Origin: Streptomyces cyaneochromogenes
Lineage (GTDB): Bacteria > Actinomycetota > Actinomycetes > Streptomycetales > Streptomycetaceae
Assembly: GCF_003963535.1 (NCBI RefSeq)
Contig: NZ_CP034539.1
Location: 1,364,001 to 1,428,000, forward strand
Direction: 5' to 3'
DNA length: 64,000 nt
This document shows, one piece after another, positions 34,800-41,810 of the stretch; within the stretch, counting starts at the first letter, position 1; every line of letters starts with the position of its first letter. Made by a program: the position numbers and the translations under genes. The notes beneath the pieces were generated by a model. The model was not told the DNA's origin. It was given only the letters and a program-made list of their open reading frames with translations, and searched no databases.

Positions 34800-35771
34800 T
34801 TACTTGACGGCAATCGGATTGACGGGGGAGCCGACGGCTCCGGTGATGGGCAGGGGCGCGGCGGTGAGCCAGAACTCGTACACGCCGTCTCGGGCGCAGT
34901 CGTCCGCGAGAGCGTCGGGGTCCCACATCTCGCCGATCAGCAGGCCCATGTTGGGGATGACGACCTGGTGCAGCGGCTGGAAGGCGCCGTCGAACTCGTT
35001 CGGCCGGACCTCGAAGCCCCAGGTGTCGGTGGCGATGGCGGCGATCTCGCTCGTGTGCAGCCAGCCGGCGGTGGTGAAGGACAGACCGGGAGAGTCTCCG
35101 CCCGCGTAGTCGCCCCAGCCCTCGCGGCGGGCGCGCGTCAGCCGCCCGGTCCGGACGACGACGATGTCCCCGCGGCTGACGGCCACGCCGTGCGCCTCGG
35201 CCGTCGCGGTCAGGTGTTCCTCGGTGATCGCGAAACCGTCCGGCAGTTCGCCGCGTTCGTCGCCGATCACCCGGCCGACGTCGAGGAGGACTCCGCGCCC
35301 GGCGACGTGGGGCGCCATGTGCTCGATGCCGGTGACCAGGTCGCCGTCGGAGGTGACGACCTTCTCGGCCGCCCGCCCGTTCCAGGCGTTGCCGTGGTCG
35401 AAGATGTGCCCGAGCCCGTCCCACTGGGTGGAGCACTGCAGCGGCATCGCGATCACGTCGTCGGCGCCGCCGATGCCGTGCGGGAAGCCCTGGTTGCCGA
35501 GGGCCGCGTCCGTGCCCGTGTCCAGCATGGTGTGGACGGGGTTGGTGCGGCGGCGCCAGCCCTTCTGCGGCCCGTTCATGTCGAACCGCTGCGACAGCGA
35601 GAAACTCACGCCCCGGCGGACCAGGGCCGCACCCTCGCGGCGCTTGGCCTCATCGAGGAAGTTCAGCGTGCCGAGTACGTCGTCCTCGCCCCAACGCCCC
35701 CAGTTGGAACACCGCTTGGCGGCCTCGGCGATCGCGCCCTCGGCGTCTGTGGGGTCGAGCGGTGTCCTCAC
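34800..35771 (-). CDS. Cyclase/kynurenine formamidase-like metal hydrolase
   Basis: 323 residues, cyclase family (PF04199-like). WDGLGHIFDHGNAWNG corresponds to the HxGTHxDxPxH metal motif region in diverged form, and GRGVLLDVGRV and SRGDIVVVRTGR are typical. Relatives hydrolyse amides or lactones such as N-formylkynurenine. Start ATG 35771 overlaps the upstream FAH gene stop. Confidence 0.87.
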   Translation of the reverse strand: MRTPLDPTDAEGAIAEAAKRCSNWGRWGEDDVLGTLNFLDEAKRREGAALVRRGVSFSLSQRFDMNGPQKGWRRRTNPVHTMLDTGTDAALGNQGFPHGIGGADDVIAMPLQCSTQWDGLGHIFDHGNAWNGRAAEKVVTSDGDLVTGIEHMAPHVAGRGVLLDVGRVIGDERGELPDGFAITEEHLTATAEAHGVAVSRGDIVVVRTGRLTRARREGWGDYAGGDSPGLSFTTAGWLHTSEIAAIATDTWGFEVRPNEFDGAFQPLHQVVIPNMGLLIGEMWDPDALADDCARDGVYEFWLTAAPLPITGAVGSPVNPIAVK

Positions 35772-36766
35772 GACGCGGTCCCCTCGGCGACGCAGCGGGT
35801 GCGCTGCGCGCCCAGACCCGTGATGGAGCCCTCCATGAGATCGCCGTCGCGCAGCAGCCGTCCCCAGTGCATGCCGTTTCCGGCCGGGCTGCCGGTGAGC
35901 ACCAGGTCGCCGGGCAGGAGCCGGGAGGTCTGGGAGATGTACGACACCAGCCGCGCGATGCCGAAGAGCATGTCCTTGGTGGACTCGTCCTGCATGGTCT
36001 CGCCGTTCAGCTTCAGCGTGACCCGCAGGTCACCCGGGTCGGCGATCGACTCGGCGGGCACGATCCACGGGCCGAGCGGGGTGAAGCCCGGAGCGTTCTT
36101 GCAGCGCAGCCAGTCGGTGCCGATGGCCTTCATGTCGCGGCGGAAGACGGTGGCGCGGTCGGTGAGGTCGTTGGCGATGGTGTAGCCGGCCACGTACTCC
36201 AGGGCCTCCTCTACCGTCACCCGGTAGGCGGGCTTGGCGATGACGGCCGCCAACTCCAGCTCCCAGTCCGGCTGTTCGGCCCACTCCGGGAGTACGACGT
36301 CGTCGAAGGGGCCGGTGATCGCGCTCGGCAGGCCGATGAACACGTACGGCAGGTCCTCGGCCGCCCGCCGGTCCATGACCGCGGCGATCTCCGCGCGCGC
36401 CTCCTCCACGGTGCGGGGGTCGTCGGGGGCGCGGTGGGCGACGTCCAGGTCGATCACGTGCTGCCGGTAGTTGGCGCCGGACTGGAAGAGCTGGCGGGGC
36501 TCGACCGGCGCGTGCGCCCTCAGGTGCTCCAACGGTCGCCAGTCGGCCGTCTCGTCGGCCGCGAGCTCGTGCAGGCGAGGGAGCATCTCGTCCCAGCGGT
36601 CGAAGATCTCCCGGGCCGTCAGGCCCGGTTCTCCGAGGGCCGTACGAAGATCCAGCACGTGCCCCCCGGGGATCACGAGACCGGGGAAAGGCGCCTGGTC
36701 AGAGGCGGAGAGAACGCCAAGGGCGAAGGGTCCGGAGAAGGACGGGAAAGCGGCTGCGGGTTTCAC
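35768..36766 (-). CDS. Fumarylacetoacetate hydrolase (FAH) family enzyme 2
   Basis: 332 residues from GTG 36766 with GGAGG upstream. FAH core WELELAAVIAKPAYRVTVEE, YTIANDLTDRATVFR, GPWIVPAE and LPGDLVLTGSPAGNG. The N-terminal half (LDLRTALGEPGLTAREIFDR) resembles hydratase/isomerase members. First gene of the ten-gene operon; divergent from the LysR gene across 127 bp. Confidence 0.9.
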   Translation of the reverse strand: MKPAAAFPSFSGPFALGVLSASDQAPFPGLVIPGGHVLDLRTALGEPGLTAREIFDRWDEMLPRLHELAADETADWRPLEHLRAHAPVEPRQLFQSGANYRQHVIDLDVAHRAPDDPRTVEEARAEIAAVMDRRAAEDLPYVFIGLPSAITGPFDDVVLPEWAEQPDWELELAAVIAKPAYRVTVEEALEYVAGYTIANDLTDRATVFRRDMKAIGTDWLRCKNAPGFTPLGPWIVPAESIADPGDLRVTLKLNGETMQDESTKDMLFGIARLVSYISQTSRLLPGDLVLTGSPAGNGMHWGRLLRDGDLMEGSITGLGAQRTRCVAEGTAS

Positions 36767-36835
36767 GGGTATGTCCTCCAGATTGCGGTGGCACCAATGT
36801 GGCCCTCACCGAGTAATCTGGGAAATCGATTCTTT

Positions 36836-36850
36836 AGATGTTGATCATCT
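36836..36850. promoter_or_regulatory. AGATG-N5-CATCT dyad, candidate LysR site
   Basis: A short interrupted dyad in the 127-bp gap between the FAH gene and the LysR gene, 44 bases before the LysR start. Position and size suit a LysR-family recognition site, although no other copy is available for comparison. Confidence 0.4.
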
Positions 36851-36893
36851 GTGGTGCAAATGCCGCCGCAAGCGGCCTCGCTCTGGAGGCGTC

Positions 36894-37835
36894 GTGTCCC
36901 TCTCCGGCCTCGATCTCAATCTCGTCCTGTCCCTGCGGGCGCTGCTGGAGGAGCGCAACGTCACCCGCGCCGGGCAGCGCGTCGGGCTCAGTCAGCCGGC
37001 GATGAGCGCGGCCCTGGCCCGTCTGCGCCGCCACTTCGACGACGAGCTGCTCTCGCGCGTCGGCAAGCAGTACGAACTGACCGCCCTCGGCCGCGCTCTG
37101 CTGGACCGCACCTCGACCGCCTGCGACCTGCTGGAACGGGTCTTCAGCAGCAGGGCCGACTTCGCCCCGGACAGCGAGGAGCACGAGTTCACCCTGCTCA
37201 CCTCCGACTACGCCCTCGCCGTGTTCGGCGCCGAGCTCGCCCGGACCGTGCACGCCGAGGCCCCGGGGGTACGGCTGCGCTTCCAGCGGACGCCCATCGA
37301 CGTCACGGAGGACACGGCACCGCTGCTCAGCACGGCCGACGGGCTGCTGATGCCGCACGGTGTCATCGGCGGATTCCCCGCCGTGGAGCTGTTCACCGAC
37401 CGCTGGGCCTTCCTGGTCGCCGAGACGAACGACGAGGTCGGCGACCAGCTGACCATGGAGAACCTGGCACGGCTGCCCTGGGTCATCTACCAGCGCGCCT
37501 ACGACGCTCCGGCCGCCCGGCAGCTGAGCATGCTCGGCGTCGATCCCCGCGTGGAGATCTCCGTCGACAGCTTCCAGTCGCTGCCCTTCCTGGTCGCCGG
37601 CACCCGCCGGATCGCCCTGGTGCAGCAGCGCCTGGCCGAGCTGCTGCGCGGCGTGGCCGCCGTACGCCTCATGGAACCTCCCTACGGGGCGGTCCCTCTC
37701 CAGGAGGCACTGTGGTGGCACCCGGTGCACACCCATGACGCGGCCCACATCTGGCTGCGCGAGACCGCGGCCCGCGTGGGAGCGGAGCTGGCCGCTTCCG
37801 AGCCCGGCCGTATCGCCACGGTCGCACCGAGATAG
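36894..37835 (+). CDS. LysR-family transcriptional regulator
   Basis: 313 residues from GTG 36894 with GGAGG four bases upstream. N-terminal winged HTH (LDLNLVLSLRALLEERNVTR, RVGLSQPAMSAALARLRRHF) followed by a periplasmic-binding-like effector domain in the NodD/PnbR subgroup style (LTSDYALAVFGAELARTV, PWVIYQRAYDAP). Divergent from the ten-gene catabolic operon and presumably its inducer-dependent activator. Confidence 0.92.
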   Translation: MSLSGLDLNLVLSLRALLEERNVTRAGQRVGLSQPAMSAALARLRRHFDDELLSRVGKQYELTALGRALLDRTSTACDLLERVFSSRADFAPDSEEHEFTLLTSDYALAVFGAELARTVHAEAPGVRLRFQRTPIDVTEDTAPLLSTADGLLMPHGVIGGFPAVELFTDRWAFLVAETNDEVGDQLTMENLARLPWVIYQRAYDAPAARQLSMLGVDPRVEISVDSFQSLPFLVAGTRRIALVQQRLAELLRGVAAVRLMEPPYGAVPLQEALWWHPVHTHDAAHIWLRETAARVGAELAASEPGRIATVAPR

Positions 37836-37883
37836 CGGGCTCCTACAGGTGCCTGGCATCCAGACCCCGGATGATCCACATCT

Positions 37884-37893
37884 TCGATATCGA
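37884..37893. promoter_or_regulatory. TCGATATCGA palindrome upstream of MFS gene
   Basis: A perfect 10-bp AT-containing palindrome in the 291-bp gap between the LysR and MFS genes, inside a looser dyad CATC...GATG. It resembles the core of the glycosidase-promoter operators at 56643 and 62716 but is 2 bp shorter. Function is conjectural. Confidence 0.35.
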
Positions 37894-38126
37894 TCGGATG
37901 AGGGCTAGGCAGGACCTGCCCGTTGGCCCATAGTCGTCTCAACCCGGCGCCGGAGCCGCACCATCACCCGCTGGCCGGGACCGCGCAGGCGCCCGGCGCG
38001 TCTGCCCGCCGCGACGCCCGGCAGTCATCGGCACGCCGCTCCGAACCTGCCACGGATACCGGGCGGCCCGACCACGACGGCCGCACCATCCCGTTCCCCT
38101 CCCGACCCGCCACGTGGAGTTCCCGC

Positions 38127-39422
38127 ATGCCCGCATCCGTGCCCCCGCTCCCGTCCCCGACGCCGACAGCCGTCGAGGACACGCCGACCGAGCAGGCTGT
38201 GTCCGGCCCCGGCCACCGGCTTCGCCTCACGCTGCTGATGGCTGGAAGCTGCCTGCCCATCCTGGGCGCCGTACTCATCGCCCCCGTCCTGCCGCAGATG
38301 CAAGCCCACTTCGCCGACGTGCCGGGCGTCGACGCGCTCGTCCCCATGGCCCTGACCATCCCCGCCCTCTCCCTGGCGCTGCTGGCCCCCTTCGCCGGCG
38401 TCATCGTCGACCGGCTCGGACGCAAACGCCTGCTCGTCGTCTCGACCGTGCTGTACGCGATCCTCGGCACCGCCCCCCTGTGGCTGGACTCCCTCGGCGC
38501 CATCGTCGCCAGCCGCGCCCTCGTCGGTGTCGCCGAAGCCGCCATCATGACCTGCAGCACCACGCTGATCGGCGACTACTACTCCGGCCGGCAACGCGAC
38601 CGCTATCTCGCGATGCAGACGATGTGCGCCGCGATCTCCGCGACGGCCTTCTTCGTACTGGGCGGCGCGGCCGGATCGGCCGGCTGGCGCGCACCGTTCT
38701 GGGCCTACGCCGTGAGCCTGCTGCTCGCCCCCGCCATGGCCGCCTTCCTGTCCCGGCCCCGACCAGCCGACCGCGCGAACGACCCCTCCCCCACCGCCTC
38801 GGGACCGACGGAGCAGGCGGCCAAGCGGCCCTTCCCCTGGCGTCCGCTGGCCGGCACCTGCGCGCTGACCCTCTTCGGCGCCGTCCTCTTCTACACCGTC
38901 CAGGTGGAGATGGCGTTCCTCCTGAACGACATGGGCGTGACCAACCCCGGCGTGATCGGACTGGCCACAGCCGGCTCCAGTGCCGCGGTCGTGATCGGCG
39001 CCGTCGTCTTCGCCAAGGCCGGCCGCAGCCCGCAAGCCTGGCTGCCCACCGCCTTCGGCCTGTCCGCCCTCGGCTTCGCGGTGATCTGGCTCGCCCCCGA
39101 CCCCGTCGTACTGACCGTCGGCGCGGTGATCAACTGCCTCGGCAGCGGCATCATGCTGCCGAGCCTGCTCACCCTCGCCATGTCCAAGCTCCACTACGCC
39201 GACCGCGGCCGCGGCACCGGCCTGTGGACGGGCTTCTTCTTCCTCGGCCAGTTCATCTGCCCGCTCGTGGTTCTCGCGCTCACCTCCGCCGTCGGCACCC
39301 TGGCGAACGCCCTGGGCGTACTCGCCCTCGCCGGGGCCGTGGCCACCGCCGCACTCGGCCTCGCCGCCCGGCGCCGCCGGACGGGAGCCACCCCGGAACC
39401 GATCCGGCACATGGCGGGCTGA
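38127..39422 (+). CDS. MFS transporter
   Basis: 431 residues from ATG 38127 with GGAG eight bases upstream. A frame open from 37923 has no ribosome site. Twelve predicted TM segments, the MFS loop motif GVIVDRLGRKRLLVV after TM2, and a central polar loop (about 210-240). Family features suit a 12-TM exporter or metabolite transporter. It may serve the preceding catabolic operon, but it is separated from LysR by 291 bp and substrate is unknown. Confidence 0.87.
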   Translation: MPASVPPLPSPTPTAVEDTPTEQAVSGPGHRLRLTLLMAGSCLPILGAVLIAPVLPQMQAHFADVPGVDALVPMALTIPALSLALLAPFAGVIVDRLGRKRLLVVSTVLYAILGTAPLWLDSLGAIVASRALVGVAEAAIMTCSTTLIGDYYSGRQRDRYLAMQTMCAAISATAFFVLGGAAGSAGWRAPFWAYAVSLLLAPAMAAFLSRPRPADRANDPSPTASGPTEQAAKRPFPWRPLAGTCALTLFGAVLFYTVQVEMAFLLNDMGVTNPGVIGLATAGSSAAVVIGAVVFAKAGRSPQAWLPTAFGLSALGFAVIWLAPDPVVLTVGAVINCLGSGIMLPSLLTLAMSKLHYADRGRGTGLWTGFFFLGQFICPLVVLALTSAVGTLANALGVLALAGAVATAALGLAARRRRTGATPEPIRHMAG

Positions 39423-39899
39423 CCTGACGCGGCTCCGATCCACCACGAACACCCGTCGAGACCGGCATCGCGGACATCCCCGCGATGCCGATCCCCACCC
39501 GTTCCACCGGAGGAAACAGGTCCAGGTCGCCGGCCTGCGTGGTCAGCAGACGTTCGCGGTGGCCGTTGCGCCACGCCGTGCGCGTCCCGGAGTGCTCGCG
39601 CGGCGCGGCCCCGATCACCTCGGTGGCCTCGGCCAGAGACTTGCGCGATGGCCTGCCCTTGTTCAGGGAGCATGCACCGCCAGCGGATGCACGCCCCAGG
39701 CAGACACCCGCGCGTTCCTGGACGCTGCCCGGCCAGGGTCTGTTGCGAAAGGGGCACCGCTTCATGACGGTGAGCCACCCGCGCGCCGCCCTGAGGTGAC
39801 GCGCCGATGGCTCACTGATCACTCCGCTCCTCGCGTTGCCCGGTCGCCCGGCCCGGTTCCTGTCCCTCGCGGAAACCCGATCACGGCGACCGGCCGGTC
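39423..39899. other. Gap with transposase remnant
   Basis: No intact gene in 477 bases. The minus strand of its left half encodes a piece of an IS256-type transposase, listed separately. An inverted repeat GTGAGCCA/TGGCTCAC (39769-39776, 39809-39816) lies to its right. Confidence 0.6.
39500..39665 (-). mobile_element. IS256-family (Mutator) transposase remnant
   Basis: The minus strand reads KGRPSRKSLAEATEVIGAAP, then REHSGTRTAWRNGHRERLL and TTQAGDLDLFPPVE. This matches the conserved N-terminal region of IS256 transposases (EVIGAxPxERxxxRxxxRNGHRxRxLxTxAGDLEL). The DDE catalytic part and both IS ends are gone, so it is immobile. It marks the junction between the catabolic region and the glycosidase island. 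Confidence 0.72.
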
Positions 39900-41345
39900 C
39901 TACTCCTTGTAGAAGGTGGCGTCCTGCCGGCCGACCGTGGTGGTCACCGGCTGGGTGTAGAGCAGGTTGTTGTAGTGCCGGATGTAGCGGCCGGGGAAGT
40001 TGAACGACTCGTACGACACGGCCGCAGGGTCGGCGAGACCGGCCCGCTCGTGGAACGAGGCGTCGTTGTCGAACAGGGTGGTGCCGTCGTCCTTCTCCAC
40101 CCACACCTCGTTGAACTTGGGGCGCAGGTAGTAGCCGGGGAAGTTGGCCGATTCGAGGGAGACGGTGCCGTTGCCGGCCAGGCCGGGGACGACGCGGAAC
40201 TGCGAGTCGGCGAGGTTGGTGACGTTGGCCTCGGTCCTGGCGCGGAACTCCCAGTGCCGGATGAATCTGTCCGGGTAGTTGTAGGAGGAGAAGCGGACGG
40301 GGGTGACACCGTCGGCGACGGGGATGCCGAAGTTGGGTGTGCCGTCGGCGTTCCAGTAGATCTTCTGGTAGCGGGTGCGGCGGTTGGGGTCCTTGAGCGC
40401 GTCGCCGACGATGTCCTTGTAGTTGCGGTCGTGGTAGACGAGGATGTCCGACTTGCCGTCCTCGGAGACCGTGAAGGAGTTGTGGCCGGGGCCGTACTGG
40501 CCGGTCTTGTCGTTGCTCTTGAAGACCGGCGTGGGAGTCTTGCTCCAGGAGGCCGGGTTCATGAGGTCGGCGGTGGCGTCGGCGGTCAGCAGGCCGAGGC
40601 AGTAGTTGGCGTTGGTGGCGCTGGCCGAGTAGGTCATGAAGACCTTGCCGTTCTTCTCGAGGACGGCCGGGCCCTCGTTGACAGTGGCGTTGACCTTCTC
40701 CCAGGCGTACTCGGGCCTGGAGATCATCACCGGGCTGCCGCTGATGGTCCAGGGGTTGGACATCTTCGCCAGGTACAGGTTGGTGCCGTTGCCGACCGCC
40801 GGATCGTGCTGCGCCCAGCTGAGGTAGCGGGTGCCGTTGTGGGTGAAGGTGGTGGCGTCCAGCGAGAAGGTGTCCAGGGGCAGGCTGATCCTGCCCTTCT
40901 CGGTCCAGGTGCCGGTGATCGGGTTGGCGGCGCTGGTCTCCAGGACGTACGGGCGGATCCGCCAGATGTCGTTGGACCAGCCGGCGGTGAAGTAGATGTA
41001 CCACTTGCCGTCGATGAAGTGGATCTCCGGGGCCCAGATGTGGGCGCCCATCTCACCGGTGGCGTGCTTGGTCCAGATCGTGGTCTCCGGGGCCGTGGCC
41101 AGGCCCTGGAGGGTGGTCGCCCGGCGCATGACGATCCTGTCGTACGCGGGGACCGTGGCGGTGAAGTAGTAGAAGCCGTCGGTGTGCTTGAAGATGTGCG
41201 GGTCGGCGCGCTGCTCGGCTATCGGGTTGGTGAAGGTGACGGCGGGGGACGCGGGGGCGGCGGCCTGGGCGGGGGTGGTCACGGTGGTGAGCACGGCGAG
41301 CACGGCCGCCGCGGCCACCAGAACCCGTCTGGCGAGATGTCTCAT
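39900..41345 (-). CDS. Secreted GH43 alpha-L-arabinofuranosidase with AbfB (CBM42) domain
   Basis: 481 residues from ATG 41345. Sec signal peptide MRHLARRVLVAAAAVLAVLT ending near AQA-AAP. GH43 five-blade propeller (about 35-340): general base Asp in FTNPIAEQRADPHIFKH, Asp in TFSLDATTF, acid Glu in NATVNEGPAVL. C-terminal AbfB beta-trefoil (about 345-478) with repeats like NYPDRFIRHWEFRAR and NFPGRYIRHYNN that bind arabinofuranosyl side chains. It releases arabinose from arabinan or arabinoxylan outside the cell. Promoter and operator lie at 41537-41603. Confidence 0.92.
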   Translation of the reverse strand: MRHLARRVLVAAAAVLAVLTTVTTPAQAAAPASPAVTFTNPIAEQRADPHIFKHTDGFYYFTATVPAYDRIVMRRATTLQGLATAPETTIWTKHATGEMGAHIWAPEIHFIDGKWYIYFTAGWSNDIWRIRPYVLETSAANPITGTWTEKGRISLPLDTFSLDATTFTHNGTRYLSWAQHDPAVGNGTNLYLAKMSNPWTISGSPVMISRPEYAWEKVNATVNEGPAVLEKNGKVFMTYSASATNANYCLGLLTADATADLMNPASWSKTPTPVFKSNDKTGQYGPGHNSFTVSEDGKSDILVYHDRNYKDIVGDALKDPNRRTRYQKIYWNADGTPNFGIPVADGVTPVRFSSYNYPDRFIRHWEFRARTEANVTNLADSQFRVVPGLAGNGTVSLESANFPGYYLRPKFNEVWVEKDDGTTLFDNDASFHERAGLADPAAVSYESFNFPGRYIRHYNNLLYTQPVTTTVGRQDATFYKE

Positions 41346-41367
41346 GTTCTGTTGCGGCCCTTCGGGA

Positions 41368-41526
41368 TCAGACGGTCGTGGGGACGCCGCCACTGCCGAC
41401 AGTTGGTGCTGAGCCAGCTCCAACGGCGTACGTCGGTACCGTCGGCGTGCCGTGGTTGGCAACGTCCATGACGTTGCCGGTGGAGGCGTTGACGATGCGG
41501 GCGTGGTCGCCGCCGAGGTGGACCAC
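41368..41526 (-). CDS. Small ORF of 52 residues between promoter and GH43 gene
   Basis: GTG 41526 to TGA 41368, 22 bases upstream of the GH43 start and 10 bases after the operator at 41537-41552. The first half, DHARIVNASTGNVMDVANHG, resembles one repeat of a ricin-type lectin (IVNxxTGKxLDV). The rest is Gly/Pro/Thr/Val-rich linker-like. No Shine-Dalgarno sequence. It may be an in-place remnant of a lectin module or a translated leader in a 5' UTR of about 220 bases. Confidence 0.35.
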   Translation of the reverse strand: MVHLGGDHARIVNASTGNVMDVANHGTPTVPTYAVGAGSAPTVGSGGVPTTV

Positions 41527-41536
41527 GCCGAATCGC

Positions 41537-41552
41537 GTTCGACATTGCGAAC
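41537..41552. promoter_or_regulatory. Operator A: GTTCGACATTGCGAAC palindrome
   Basis: A 16-bp near-palindrome, 21 bases downstream of the -10 of the GH43 promoter. Bases 41542-41557 also form an overlapping dyad ACATTG-N4-CAATGT. Shape and placement match operators B (56643-56658) and C (62716-62731) at other glycosidase promoters, which suggests a common repressor. Confidence 0.6.
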
Positions 41553-41573
41553 AATGTGCGGAACTGCGGACGC

Positions 41574-41603
41574 AACGTAAAGGCGGCCCAGGGACGCCGT
41601 CAA
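41574..41603 (-). promoter_or_regulatory. Promoter of GH43 gene: TTGACG-N18-TACGTT
   Basis: On the minus strand, -35 TTGACG (41598-41603) and -10 TACGTT (41574-41579) are 18 bases apart, a principal-sigma (HrdB) type promoter. Its spacing is shared with the promoters at 44759, 56592 and 62765. Confidence 0.65.
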
Positions 41604-41769
41604 TGGGTCGAACGAAACCGATATCCCGAACGCCGCCGACCACCCGAACAACCACTGTCGGACACACGGGAAGCCCAGGCCACGCGCCGCGGCGAACCGT
41701 GCGCATTGTCAGCCCGGACCCGGTCCGGGCGCTTGCGCGGCCTGCCGTCGACGGCAGAACCGGACGGCT

Positions 41770-41804
41770 GAGGCCGGCCCGCCCCGTGGGGACGGACCGG
41801 CCTC
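41770..41804. terminator. Hairpin terminator after beta-helix hydrolase gene
   Basis: GAGGCCGG (41770-41777) pairs with CCGGCCTC (41797-41804). The loop contains a further CCCC/GGGG pairing. It lies 7 bases beyond the stop of the minus-strand gene 41811-44618. Confidence 0.7.
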
Positions 41805-41810
41805 GAGTGT

